Positions 20,084-31,240 are shown, counted from the first letter of the stretch. The stretch: DNA of 64,000 nucleotides from Rhizophagus irregularis (GCF_026210795.1 NC_089432.1:1116001-1180000), one strand, 5' to 3'. Notes: generated by a model from the sequence alone, not told the origin. Translations and numbers: made by a program.

Positions 20084-22349
20084 ATGTCTAATAACACTGA
20101 ACTTATTAACAATTCAAATGAATGTAATTGGATAGAAGAAGCCATTTCTAAAAAACTTATTAAATTTTATGAATTTGGCCAATTTTATAATCTTCAAGAA
20201 ATTGGTTCTGGAGGCTTCGGAAAAGTTTATCGTGCAGATTGGAAGGATTCCCACAAATGTTGTGCACTTAAATCTTTTTATAATTTAAATGGTGCTACAA
20301 TTGAAGCAATTGTTCGTGAGGTAATTATAATATAAAAAAAAATTTTCAATTATTATAATGTTTACATTTCTAATATAATTTTTTTTTTATCATTTAGATT
20401 CAACATCATCGTGAAGTTGATTTTTATGATAATGTTATCCGTTTTTATGGCGTCACAACTTTCAGTAGGGATACGATAAGTTTTCAATAATCATTTTTTA
20501 ACATATAATCATTAATTAACTTATGGATTTTTCTTTTTATAAGAAAATCAAATCAAAGAATATTCGTTGGTGATAGAATATGCGGACGGTGGTACACTTC
20601 GAGATTATTTGAAAGAAAATTTTGAAAATCTTACGTGGAACAATAAATTTAGTCTTGCATTTCAACTGGTTTATGCAGTATCATGCTTACATGGTGAAGG
20701 AATCGTGCATCGTGATTTGGTAATTAATCAATTTATGATTTATTATAATTGTTTTTATTTAATGCTCATCTTTAGTTTAATCTATTTAAACTTAATAATA
20801 GCACTCCAAAAATATATTGGTCCATCAGAATATTGTTAAGTTAGCCGATTTTGGACTTTCTAAAAGGATTGAGGAATCATCCAATCTTCAATCAAAAGTA
20901 TTTGGAATGATTACTCATGTTGATCCGAAAATATTCAATAGAAAAAGAAATATTAACAATAACCAGCTAGAAGTATACTCATTAAACGAGAAGAGTGATG
21001 TTTACAGTATTGGCATACTCTTATGGGAAATTTCTAGCGGACGACCACCCTTTTGTAACGAATTGAACGATCTCGGTTTGGCCATGGAAATTTTACAAGG
21101 TCTTAGAGAGATACCCATTCCTGATACACCTGGAGAATATATAAAAATTTATACTGGTAAATACTATTTAAACCTATGATTTAAAAATAGTAATATAAAT
21201 TTCAATTAATATATATTTTTTATAGATTGTTGGAATATTGAACCTGATGATCGTCCATTTATCAACCAAGTGTTTGATAAATTAAAAGAAATTATAAAAA
21301 AAAGAAATATAATTATCAACGACTTTCACTTATTTAATGGTAATAAAATTACACAATCACCTAATAATCAGCAGCCAATTTTGGATAGTGAAATTTCAGA
21401 AAATATTGATTCATTACATGGAGATATGTCTCAAGTCATTCAAAACTTCAATATGATGAATACAAAAGAAATAGAATCTTCGATGTCATCAAGTAACCAA
21501 TTTGAGAATAACTTTGATACAATGGTTAATGAAATATTAACTATTATTTTTAATGATTATAATGAAGTAATAAAGCGAAATGTCCTAAATTATCTTAATA
21601 ATCATAATATAACTTTGCAAGAATTTAATAATTTATTATTAGATAATCAAAATAATTCAAATTCTCTTGCCTTACTTGGAGAATGTAATCTTTATGGAAT
21701 TGGAACTGACATTGATAGGAAAAAAGCATTTGAATCATATCAAAAAGCAGCAGATTTAGGAAATTCATTTGGAATAATCTGTTTAGGATATTGTTACCGG
21801 AATGGAACTGGAACTGATATTGATAATAAAAAAGCATTTGAATTATATCAAAAGGCAGCAGATTTAGGAAGTTCACCTGGAATAAATAGTTTAGGACATT
21901 GTTACCGGAATGGAACTGGAACTGACATTGACAGGAAAAAAGCATTTGAATCATATCAAAAAGCAGCAGATTTAGGAAATTCATTTGGAATAATCTGTTT
22001 AGGATATTGTTACCAGAATGGAACTGGAACTGATATTGATAATAAAAAAGCATTTGAATTATATCAAAAGGCAGTAGATTTAGGAAGTTCACCTGGAATA
22101 AATAGTTTAGGACATTGTTACCAGAATGGAATTGGAACTGATATTGATAATAAAAAAGCATTTGAATTATATCAAAAGGCAGCGGATTTAGGAAACAGTT
22201 CAGCTCAATATAATCTTGCTTTTATGTATGAATATGGAAAAGGAATTGTTAAAAATATAGATAAAGCTATTTATTGGTACAAAAAATCAGCTGAACAAGG
22301 GCTTCAAGTAGCTCAAGATAAATTGGAAAAACTTATAAATGGGAAATAA
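20084..22349 (+). CDS. Protein kinase fused to Sel1-like repeats, 652 aa
   Basis: Proposed exons are 20084-20320, 20398-20464, 20544-20719, 20802-21156 and 21226-22349; all four introns are 69-82 nt with GT-AG ends. Together they encode a tyrosine-kinase-like serine/threonine kinase (residues about 35-300) with glycine loop GSGGFG (41-46), lysine in ALK (K63), HRDLHSKN (D159, N164) and DFG (D176-G178), so catalysis looks possible. The usual APE motif is replaced by VDPK, as is common in this fungal family. After residue 335 comes the SLR leading module (MSQVIQNFNMMNTKE), then about six Sel1-like repeats. The exon 2 donor is the least certain: GTAGGG at 20465 or GTTTTC slightly later, both giving the same phase. 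The second ATG (MSNNTEL) is chosen over 20072. Two repeats are a recent 216-bp duplication. Confidence 0.9.
21702..22133 (+). repeat. Recent 216-bp in-frame tandem duplication
   Basis: The units 21702-21917 and 21918-22133 differ at only about four positions. Each holds exactly two 36-residue Sel1-like repeats (72 codons). The duplication therefore added a repeat pair without changing the frame. Confidence 0.9.
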
Positions 22350-22837
22350 AAGAACAATCAATCCATCAGGATAAATTAAAATAATTGTTTAAATATTTAA
22401 ATAAAATCACTGCTACCAAATACTGAAAACAGTTATTTATTTTCTGTTTTTTAAATATTTATTAAAATTGGCCACTCATAATTTTAAATATTAATTAATA
22501 ATTTCTAATAGCTAAAAAAATTCATGCGCTGATATTTATTTATGTAAAATTCATGATGAATTTATTTAAATAAAATCAATACATTATTAGTTTTTACCAT
22601 ATCAATACTTGTGTATATTATAAACTTTATATTCCTTATTTAAACTTTATAGACTTTACAAATATATTGTAGTTTATATTATAGATGTAAATTCAATACA
22701 TTTATTTATTTGTATTATATCCTTTTTTGAATTCAAATTTTGAAAAAATAATATAGCTTGAAATCTTAATATTTTTCTTCAACTATCACCTGAAAGGTAT
22801 ATGTTTATTTTATATTAAATAAATTTAATAGCTCAAG
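22350..22837. other. Intergenic, no gene seen
   Basis: A+T-rich 3' flank of the kinase gene, with AATAAA-like sequences soon after the stop. No other gene or element is seen before the MITE at 22838. Confidence 0.5.
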
Positions 22838-23223
22838 TAGGGGTGGCAATGGTTGGTCACAGTCAATATTGGTCAGTCATAACCGGTTAAGGGCCTTTGA
22901 CCGACCGACCATTACCATTTAACTGACCATTTAACCGATTACTTTTTTCTTTTTAACGAATTTTAATCAAGAAAAAATGTTAAAAAGTGTAATTCAATCA
23001 AAAAAAAACGTTATTTAACTTTGTTTATTGATTAAGCTCATAAAAAAAGTGTTAAATAAAAAATTTGGCTAAATAATCAGTCAAATGGTTGGTAAAACGG
23101 TCAGTCAAACGGTTGGTCAAACCAGTCAGTTAAACGGTCAGTCAGGAGCCTTTAACTGACCGATATCGGTCACGGTCATAACCGGTCATGACCGGTTAAT
23201 AACTGTGACCGTTGCCATCCCTA
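22838..23223. mobile_element. hAT-type MITE, TAGGGGTGGCAA termini
   Basis: The ends are TAGGGGTGGCAATGGTTGGT and, reverse-complemented, TAGGGATGGCAACGGTCACA. The flanks AGCTCAAG (22830-22837) and ATGTCAAG (23224-23231) match at six of eight positions. Inside are many copies of GGTCAGT, AACGGTCAG and ACCGGT in both orientations, typical subterminal binding repeats. It is 386 bp with no coding capacity. Confidence 0.85.
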
Positions 23224-23231
23224 ATGTCAAG

Positions 23232-24328
23232 TCAAATTAATAAAGAATATTCAAACCAAAAATTTTTTGTTAATACTTTATGATTCTTATTAATATTTCT
23301 TTAGAAATTTAAAATTAATTTCATTCATTCAAAATTAACATATATTTATTATAATACAGTATCGAATTAATTGGCATAAATTTTATTTATGATTATTAAT
23401 TAAACTAATAAATTAGTCAAGGGACTATTTTAATATTGTTGTTAATTAAGTAATTATAAATAATGGTCATTTTCTACTTGACTGTATTCATGAGACTTAA
23501 AACGTAATATTAATTAACCATCAGCATGAAATATATTTATATTTAGATATTTTGATTTTCTGGAAAAATATCGATATTACATAAGACCTGATTTGAAAAT
23601 AATTACTATTTACATATGAAATGAATAAATAATTAAATAAAAAGGTTACTCAATATTTAAATGTAATCTTTAGAATACAGTACCTCGCGTAAAAGTGTCT
23701 TACTCAACGTATAAATACTTGTTCTTTCTCTTTTATTAAATATTTTTTAAAAGTATTTTCGGATTAGAACAATTGTGTGATTTTATATAGAGCTTACTTT
23801 AAATTAATGGTATTATTTATATTATTAAATACTGTATTTTATTTTTATATGGTTACAACGCTTGATCAAAGTGAAGTTCTTTATATACTATAGGTAAAAT
23901 TGTTTTGACAGGGATGGAATTGAAAATATTCATCATGTTAACTTTATATACACGGAGATCATAGAGATGTAACTTATCTTTTAGTATTGCCTGTATTTGT
24001 ATAATTTAGAAATACTTAGTATAATTAAAACATCTTTTAATAACTTCTAAAATGTGTTCCTAAAATTCAAATTGATTATGAATAAAACCAAAATTATTAT
24101 TAATTACAAATAATCACATAATTTCACAATTTGAAATTTGGAAGCTTTCTTTTTGATAAAAATATCATAACATTACTATTTAATAAAATATGCGTTTGAA
24201 ATTTGTAAAAAATTCATCTAAGGAACAATTTTGACAAAATTGGTACAAATTTACAAATAATCACATAATAAAATCACTATTATCTTACTTCCTTCGTATG
24301 TTTATTACATTAATTTTAAACTCCAACA
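23232..24328. other. Intergenic, no gene seen
   Basis: A+T-rich sequence with scattered stops and no feature I can support. Confidence 0.5.
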
Positions 24329-24545
24329 AGGATCCTGAAATATATAAAAAGGTCGCGACATCCAAAAAATTTTACTATTAGCCGCTCTTTGTCAGGACTG
24401 AAATTATGATAATTTTGGTTAATGTTCAAAAAAGATAATAGCTTCTCACCCGGAGAGGAAAGATTTTCATGATTTTTTTTGACTGGTTGTAAACCATGTA
24501 TATTAAAGGTTAGAGGCCTGTAAACGGACCCCTTGTCATAATAAT
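24329..24545. mobile_element. Diverged AGGACC-family MITE
   Basis: The left end AGGATCCTGAAATATATAAA and the interior (GAAATTATGATAATTTTGG, then AAGATTTTCATGATTTTT) align with copies at 19742 and 62929, but the right terminus is no longer clear. It is older than the other copies. Confidence 0.45.
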
Positions 24546-24574
24546 TTGCATAATATAGGTAATAACATTGTATT

Positions 24575-24707
24575 TCTCTGAAAATTAAGCACTAACGAAA
24601 ATAAACACCACTGGCCAGAATTATGGATTTTAGTCTAAATTATGTTATTTCTGGCGGGAATTATGTGCAAAATTGAGGTGCCTAATTTCGTAGGAATGCG
24701 TTAGTTA
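24575..24707. mobile_element. Diverged copy of the 59426 MITE family
   Basis: GAAAATTAAGCACTAACGAA, then CACTGGCCAGAATTATGG, and CCTAATTTCG at the right mirror the interior and inverted ends of the element at 59426-59565. The outermost bases have drifted. Confidence 0.45.
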
Positions 24708-25560
24708 TAAAATATTAAATTACAAAGCAATTATATGTAGCCAAACTGAATTGGTAAATATATTGCTAATAACCATATAAAAGTGGTATGGTATATAGTA
24801 CGGATAATCTTGATCAGAATTATGTCTTCAGTCTGTTATTAACCGAATAAATTATTTAGTTAAACTGGTATCAATATTTTTATTGGTAAAATTAAGGAAA
24901 CTCTGATTTTAAATTGTGTAAAATTATTAATTTATTAAATAAACTAAAAACTGATAAAACATTTGGCGGCCGAAAAAGGGCCAATTTTTTTTTTCTGATT
25001 TCAAAGTTAATAATTGAATGATCAACTTTACCAGAAATTAATTTATTTTCGACAATTATTCTATTTCACGCCACAGAAAAGTTTCATCGTTATAATATAC
25101 TATTTTTCTAATACAGTAATAGATCATAGAAGATAAAAAATGATACAAGATTACAAGATTATTGGAGTAACATTCAAAGCGATGATTAATATTAGGTAAT
25201 ATTATTAAGACGCAAAAGATGCAGAAACAAATTAAAAAATTTTTTCACTTTATAACGAACTTGAACATTTTTAAAGATGATTTAAATAATGTGATATTTA
25301 CATCATAAAATCAATTTCTAAATATATATATAGAACGTTCATTATACAGTATAATTTGATTATATTATTGGGATGAAAAACTCCTTTAAATAATATAAAA
25401 AGAGTTACGTAATTGATAGAAAATTGCTATGGATTAACACTTGATTTCATTAGGTTTAGATTAAAACATGCATAGATTATATTGGTAAATACAGTATAGT
25501 ATAAAGCTGAAGAATTAAAAAGGAGACAAAAAGATGAACATAAATATGGATTAAGAAACC
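24708..25560. other. Intergenic, no gene seen
   Basis: A+T-rich sequence. No frame or named repeat is supported. Confidence 0.5.
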
Positions 25561-25567
25561 CAACTGT

Positions 25568-26114
25568 TTGTACCATAATCTTGGATCGAAACTCACTGAC
25601 CTATTCTCACGATGCACAGATGCCAGTTGTTGTGGACCGCCCAGAGCCAAAGAAGCCATGGACTTTCCTTATAATGGCTTCATACCGCCAACAACTAAAG
25701 CTAAAGATGGTCAGTTTGCAAATCCAATACATCTTCAATATGGAGCTTCTTTTAAAAATACCGGGTCAGGCTTACCTTCGCCGCCTTTTTTTCTAGGACC
25801 TAGATTCTACAAATCGGAAAAATTAAGGTTAGTACCATATATATATTTTTTTAATGTTTGCATTACATTTCTTTTACTTACCCTTTCCTTATTTTTCTTT
25901 AGATCTGAAGTCTACAAATCAGAAAACAATAAAGTTAGTAATTTTTTTTTTTAATATTTGTCGTATTACATTTCGTCCAACTTACCCTTTTTTTTGTTTA
26001 TCTTTAGGCTCGGAATTCTATAGTATTAAAAGTAATACTACATCAAATTCTGATATATTTAAAATGACAAATATACATACTAAAAATTTTAAAAATTTTA
26101 TTTTAACGCATTAA
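25568..26114 (+). CDS. Unrecognised small locus with duplicated short exons
   Basis: The segment 25568-25827 is richer in G+C than its surroundings and has two overlapping open frames; I do not recognise either product. One contains PYNGFIPPTTKAKDGQ and ends in RFYKSEKLR. It is followed by GTTAGT, a 75-nt intron ending TTTAG (25828-25902), then SEVYKSENNK, a second GTTAGT with a 74-nt intron (25934-26007), then SEFYSIKSNTTSNSD and a stop near 26114. The two introns and the segments after them resemble each other (GTTAGTA, ATTACATTTC, CTTACCCTTT), so an exon-intron unit of about 105 bp was duplicated. The phase across the second junction works only if the donor is shifted a few bases (GTAATT). 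It may be a real small gene or a decaying one. Confidence 0.35.
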
Positions 26115-26195
26115 AATAATTATAGAACTTTATTCATGTTATCGCTTAACGTCGTGGTTACAAATACAAGAATTAAATTAGCCATCCTTTAATTA

Positions 26196-27671
26196 TTATA
26201 AAATAGTGTCAGAACCTTTTTTTTGAATCCATTCAAAATCATCATAACTGATATTATTAGGATTTTCAAGGTCATATTTTTTAATTATACCTTTTTCTTT
26301 ATATATTTGAAAAAGATCTTCTAATTGCTGTTGTTGTTGTCGTTCAATGTATGTATGTTCAGTTGAAATTATTTGCAATAAAATAGGATTTCTATCATTC
26401 CAATTATTGAGAAATAATTTTAAAGCTTTCAATTTATATTGCCAACTAAAAGAAAATTTAAATTTAAACTTAAACAAACTAAATGGTGAAAATTTTGCCA
26501 AAGTTTCGAATAATTTATCCCAATCAATAAAACAACCATATATACCAATAATTTGTAAACCAATTAAAGATTGACAATTAATTAATAAATTTTCAAAATC
26601 TAAAGTATTACTATTAAATGAAGATAATTTAAGGTAACAAAGTTTCGGACAATTTTGGGAAATTGCCTTTAAAAGTCTTCCATCATCAACATCTTGATAA
26701 TGAATATTGATTTCAATGAGATTTCCTTTTGTATTTTTAATTAAACATGCCAAAATCCAAGATGAAATTTGATGAGTTTTTAAAAATTTTAAAAGTGGTA
26801 AAGAAACTTTTTCCAAATGATTCCAATTTGTATAATCATAACATGAATTTATTATATATAAACTTACTAAATTAATGAGATTTGAAAGAAAATTTGTGAT
26901 AGGTTTCCAATCTATTCTCAAATATTGGATAGTATTTTCACAATTAATTAATGATTCTTCAAGTGATTTATGACATAATTCATTACTAATACGTAAATGA
27001 TTATAGATGAAATTGACTTCTTTCAGGTTTTTTTGAACTTTAATTAATTTAATGATTCCAAGATAATTATTGGTATGTACCATAATATTAAAACCCAATT
27101 TTTTAATTGATGTATTTGTTAAGGCCAAACCTCCTAAAAAGTTGCTATTAGTATTACTATCACAATAAAAATGATCAAGTTTTGAAAAGTAAAGTTCAGT
27201 TCCTGAAATAAGATAAGATAATTTTGGTATAGATTTAATAGAAAGTGAATTAAATGTTGTATTTAAATTAAATAGATTCAATATTTCGTCTCTTATAATA
27301 GAAATTTTTGATAATTCAATATTTTTATCTTTCACAAATACGTTCATTATGAATTCTAAAAATTTTGAATCTAAATGTTTCCAAAAACTAATATAATTAA
27401 ATAAAGGTCGTTGATATGTTTCAGTAAAAATATCAATTCCTTGATTCATCATATTATCCTTTGACTCTCCTGATAAATGTGAAAGTATTACACTAAGTAA
27501 AATTTTACATGCATTTTCGGTTAACTGATGTCGACTAGGATTCTTCCATAAAATCGGTACCACGGTTTCACACCAAATTCTGTTTATTAAAAGACATGAA
27601 TAAAAAGATTTACTATCATTTTGCAAATTTTTCAATATTAGAAAAATCACGTCTTTATTAAGTTCAGACAT
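26196..27671 (-). CDS. F-box-like protein, 491 aa
   Basis: The N-terminus (residues 1-45: MSELNKDVIFLILKNLQNDS, then SFYSCLLINRIWCETVVPIL, W, K) has the F-box pattern of this fungal family: a short helix, a NLQND link, then CLLINR-x-WC and P-x-LW. The rest is leucine- and isoleucine-rich and irregular, like degenerate leucine-rich repeats that would bind a substrate. F-box proteins join SKP1-cullin ubiquitin ligases; the target is unknown. A short glutamine run (QQQQQ) lies near residue 447. The gene is single-exon with no damage. A perfect 15-bp tandem repeat (TTCGGAGTTAGTGAT twice) lies about 115-140 bases upstream, next to a GCAGATCA motif. The neighbour at 28080 is a divergent paralogue in the same orientation. 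Confidence 0.85.
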   Translation of the reverse strand: MSELNKDVIFLILKNLQNDSKSFYSCLLINRIWCETVVPILWKNPSRHQLTENACKILLSVILSHLSGESKDNMMNQGIDIFTETYQRPLFNYISFWKHLDSKFLEFIMNVFVKDKNIELSKISIIRDEILNLFNLNTTFNSLSIKSIPKLSYLISGTELYFSKLDHFYCDSNTNSNFLGGLALTNTSIKKLGFNIMVHTNNYLGIIKLIKVQKNLKEVNFIYNHLRISNELCHKSLEESLINCENTIQYLRIDWKPITNFLSNLINLVSLYIINSCYDYTNWNHLEKVSLPLLKFLKTHQISSWILACLIKNTKGNLIEINIHYQDVDDGRLLKAISQNCPKLCYLKLSSFNSNTLDFENLLINCQSLIGLQIIGIYGCFIDWDKLFETLAKFSPFSLFKFKFKFSFSWQYKLKALKLFLNNWNDRNPILLQIISTEHTYIERQQQQQLEDLFQIYKEKGIIKKYDLENPNNISYDDFEWIQKKGSDTIL

Positions 27672-27782
27672 TTTTAAGGTTGAAAAAAAAATTTAAAAAT
27701 TTGCACCTTATTAATTAATTTGGATGGCGTAAAATGTGTAACGATATTAAATTTCTAATTTGTAATCCAAGTGAAGATCTAC

Positions 27783-27825
27783 ATTCGGAGTTAGTGATTT
27801 CGGAGTTAGTGATCTGCAATGTTTA
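27783..27825 (-). promoter_or_regulatory. 15-bp tandem repeat and GATC motif upstream of F-box gene
   Basis: TTCGGAGTTAGTGAT occurs twice head to tail (about 27784-27813), directly followed by CTGCAAT. In the gene's direction this reads GCAGATCAC and then two copies of ATCACTAACTCCGAA. The GCAGATCA motif is shared with the SLR promoters. Confidence 0.45.
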
Positions 27826-28079
27826 TTACCGTGCCTGCGGTTGTTCGTTCATTATATTGTAACAAGAAAAAAAATTATAACTTATTCTTTTATTAGTATT
27901 TTACAAATAATTTATAATAAGTACTATTTAAAATTTTTAAAAAAGAAAGAAAATTTTATTAATATAAATTTTAAGACCAATTAATAAATCAATATTAACG
28001 TACAAAATCTCAAGTTAATTTTCAACTTTTCATTCATAAAGTTGATAAAAACATTTCTAATCTATAACAAACCAAATAA

Positions 28080-29609
28080 TTAATCAATTTCATTTACATA
28101 TCTATAAATATCAAAGTATAAATTATCATAATTTAGAACTTTAATATTATATAAATTAAATTCCTTCACTTCATCTTTTTTATTAAACAAATTTATACTT
28201 TTCCCATTGAAATTATCTTTAATAGCCAAATATTTTACTCTCTTCTTCTTCATGATATGTTCTTTTATATAAGGTAAAATATCACCATTTTCTTCCAAAT
28301 TATTAATTACTAATTTCTTAGAGAAAGTATCATGAGAATTTTTTAAGAATACTTCAAAGTCATTTGCTTTAACGTAAATAAACAAACCTAAATATTCAAG
28401 TTTAGAAGGAAGTGCTTTTCCTAAATTTTGTAATATTAATAACTTGACATTATAATCTGCTCGAAAACCTTTTATATCAATTGAAAGATAATTGAGATTT
28501 TGTTTAACATTTTCAATTAAATCAAATAATGTAGGAATAATGTGAGCTTCAACCCCAAATAAACTAAGAACTTTGATATTTCTGCAATATTTTGTAATTA
28601 ATTCTAATAATTGTCTTAATGACGGACTATAATTAAAATTACATCCTAAATTTTCTAAATAATTACCACATTTTTGTAATAATTGTAATAATAATTGTAA
28701 TGGATTAATATTCCATTTTCTGTATAGATATAAAGATTTCAATTTAAATGGTTTTGTTAAGTTAATAATTTGTTGAATAAAACTATCTAAAGAAATACAA
28801 TAAATGATATGAACAGATTCTAAAACATTTAATTTTTCAAATATTTCAACTAAATTATTTATACCTTTAAAATCGACATAATAGAAAATGATTGTATTTA
28901 AGGTATTTGAACAATTAAATTCTTTTGATAATAATAATGATTGATATAAATATAAATTATAATAACCTAATAAAATTCTTTTAAGATTTTGTTGTGAACT
29001 AGTTATTTGTGATATATGTTCAATTAACGTATTAGAACTTAAAATAGAAAATTTTAAATTTTTAATATTGTTAATGAAATTTGAATCTTGTAAAATTATC
29101 TCAAGAATATTATCATAAATTTTATCATCATAATTATTATAACAGATTATCTCAATTTCAAAAGTATGTAAATTTACTTTATTTTCAATAAATGATTTAA
29201 TTAATGAGATATTAATTAATATTTTGAATTCGGGTGTTGTTGAAGTTTTATAATTAGATTTTAACCATCTCTCAATAGAAATAATGATTTTATATATATT
29301 CAAATATCTTATAAAACTAGGGTAATTGAAAAGTACTTTATTCGAAGGTAATAAATAATCAATAATTTGATATTCATTTATTTTTGTTTTTAAATCATCG
29401 TTCAAATTTTGTAAGTAAACTTCAATAAAATTATAATTATTGGTAAAATATGAAAATGGATTTTCCCATAATAATGGAATCGCTAAACGACACCATAATC
29501 TATTAATTAAAACGCATGAATATAAGGTTGAATAATCATTCTGAAAATTTTTGATGATTTCATATATTAATTCAGGTAAATCTCCTGAAAATATTTTTGA
29601 ACATGACAT
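28080..29609 (-). CDS. F-box-like protein, 509 aa
   Basis: I start at MSCSKIFSGDLPELIYEIIK (29607-29609), because this places the F-box right at the N-terminus as in the paralogue at 27671. The upstream ATG at 29657 would add MNATIFFFSFLPSVYK, a phenylalanine-rich leader. Residues 8-55 carry LPELIYEIIKNFQND, YSCVLINRLWCRLAIPLLWE and NP. The remaining 450 residues are a leucine/isoleucine-rich, repeat-like substrate-binding region. It would serve as a SKP1-cullin ligase adaptor; the target is unknown. Upstream, in the gene's direction, TGATCTGCACAATAC recalls the SLR promoter motif. A relic related to the middle of this protein lies at 31284-31640. Confidence 0.85.
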   Translation of the reverse strand: MSCSKIFSGDLPELIYEIIKNFQNDYSTLYSCVLINRLWCRLAIPLLWENPFSYFTNNYNFIEVYLQNLNDDLKTKINEYQIIDYLLPSNKVLFNYPSFIRYLNIYKIIISIERWLKSNYKTSTTPEFKILINISLIKSFIENKVNLHTFEIEIICYNNYDDKIYDNILEIILQDSNFINNIKNLKFSILSSNTLIEHISQITSSQQNLKRILLGYYNLYLYQSLLLSKEFNCSNTLNTIIFYYVDFKGINNLVEIFEKLNVLESVHIIYCISLDSFIQQIINLTKPFKLKSLYLYRKWNINPLQLLLQLLQKCGNYLENLGCNFNYSPSLRQLLELITKYCRNIKVLSLFGVEAHIIPTLFDLIENVKQNLNYLSIDIKGFRADYNVKLLILQNLGKALPSKLEYLGLFIYVKANDFEVFLKNSHDTFSKKLVINNLEENGDILPYIKEHIMKKKRVKYLAIKDNFNGKSINLFNKKDEVKEFNLYNIKVLNYDNLYFDIYRYVNEID

Positions 29610-29943
29610 TTTGTAAACGGAAGGAAGAAAGGAAAAAAAAAAAATTGTGGCGTTCATTTGCCAAACTGAGTAAATTTATATTTCCATTTTTTGGGGGTGG
29701 TGAGTCCGATATTGTCTCACAATTAATGTCTGTGCGACATGTTTTAATAATTATATGTATTGTGCAGATCATTAGATGACAATCAATAAACGTCAAGTTA
29801 TATAAAAGTTATTGAAGTTTTTTTTTTGTAAAAAGCTAACTTTAATAAAAAATTTGTCTACCAGTTTTTTTTAATAAAAAAAAATTCCGATATTATGAAA
29901 ATATAAAAAATTGGTATATATCAATTTTTCTTATTCAAAAGAA

Positions 29944-29966
29944 TGTTGCGAAGTCGCGGTGACTGG
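29944..29966 (+). mobile_element. Possible Helitron-type 3' terminus
   Basis: The hairpin GCGA-AG-TCGC (29948-29957) is followed by GGTGACTGG, so CTGG (CTRR) ends at 29966 and is followed by T. GCGGTGACTG closely matches ACGGTGACTG at 32860-32870. It would be the end of a separate, older element just left of the candidate start at 29984. Confidence 0.4.
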
Positions 29967-30076
29967 TTGATCATTTCGCCTAATCTTCTATATAATTAAA
30001 AAAAAAAGATTGTGTAACCGAGTAACCTGTATAAATAATTTTGAATTGCGCGACATGCGTCTGATCTATTCTAAAT

Positions 30077-30135
30077 AGTTATTGGATGTGGGAATAGAGA
30101 TATCGGTCGAAGACCGATATCCCCATCCAATAACT
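30077..30135. repeat. Palindromic repeat, ATTGGATG family, short copy
   Basis: AGTTATTGGATG at the left is mirrored by CATCCAATAACT at the right. In the centre ATATCGGTC-GAA-GACCGATAT is a perfect 9-bp hairpin. The arm matches that of the copy at 37045-37158. A further half copy (ATTGGATGT, then AATATCGGTCAGT) is at about 30190-30217. Confidence 0.7.
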
Positions 30136-30894
30136 GAGTTCAGTCATTATGATTAAATAGGAATTAATGATACTAATACTGATTTCAAAATTGGATGTCT
30201 TATAAAAATATCGGTCAGTACAATCCCGCATATTCCTAATCGACTGAAAAATAAAATAACATGTTTTATAGTTTTCCCGGTAACTAGCATTTTGCTAATA
30301 CTAAAAAGTAATAGACAATTAACTTTTTTTGGATAATAATAATAATAATAATATAGAAAAAATTATTTTTATAGTAATAAGATCGCTATAATGTGATTTT
30401 GGAGAATTTTTTTTTTCGGTTGCAAATTAAACAACAAAATCGTTATAATGTTATTTTTTGGGAATATTTTTTTTTAACAATAGAATATGCAAATTTTATT
30501 TTTTTTAATGAATTTATAAATATATAAATAAATCATATTATCCCACGGTTCCTAGTTAAAATTTGTGATTTTTTTTCTTGATATTCTCACGGGTGGGTTT
30601 ATTTAAAAAGATGGATAAAGAGTCTATCAATATTGGAACAAAAAGTCTATCATTATTAGTCAAAATAAGTATATTAAAGGGCTTTATGGTACGATACCGT
30701 GAGATAAATCAGTTATTTTACGGAGTCACTTTCACGGCTGTGCCGTGAAAATCATTGATATCTATTACTTCTATATCTGATGTTTGGATTAGTCTTCGTA
30801 TAAATAATTTGAATTGTGTAACTTGAAGCCCATGCCGCTTGATCTATTTCCAGTCAACCAATCCAATTTCAGTTAATAAAATTTTACCTTAATC
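30136..30894. other. Non-coding segment inside candidate Helitron
   Basis: No gene is seen. It contains an AAT trinucleotide run (about 30336-30353), a small hairpin CACGGC-TGT-GCCGTG (about 30733-30747) and the repeat of a block also present at 30030. Confidence 0.45.
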
Positions 30895-31240
30895 GGAATT
30901 TTTTTTTTCAGTTTAGTTTTTTTTTTCAACCGAAAAATTTGTTTTTTTTCATTCTTTTCCCGTTTAGGTTTAATTTTTTTCCCAAACTGATTAAATAATC
31001 CCTATTATTTTTTTTCGATCTTTTTTTTTTTTAGACCGTATTGTTATTTTCTTTAAAAATTTTTTTTTTCGCTCTTTTTGGATCGGATTATTGTCCTTTT
31101 TTTTTCAGAATTTTTTTTTGTACTTATTTTTTATTTTCAGATTCCTTTTTTTCGGAATTTACCTTTTTTTTAAACTGATTTCTTTCTCCTTTTTCTTCCC
31201 CCCAAATTTTTTTTAAAATTTTTTTTTCTTTCTTTCAATT
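30895..31240 (+). repeat. T-rich array with acceptor-like sites
   Basis: The tract is almost pyrimidine-only, with TTTTTTTTCAG, TTTTTTTTTTTAG, CGTTTAGG and ATTTTCAG at intervals of 30-90 bp, so read on the plus strand it resembles the minus-strand arrays at 2950 and 17340. No donor-type sites are clear. It is probably a degenerate member of that repeat type. Confidence 0.4.

Noticed and set aside
21625-22161. 178-aa open frame opposite the SLR part of the kinase gene, with repeated FQFHSGNN
   Set aside because: It is the mirror of the 216-bp repeat pair; its periodicity comes from the sense gene.
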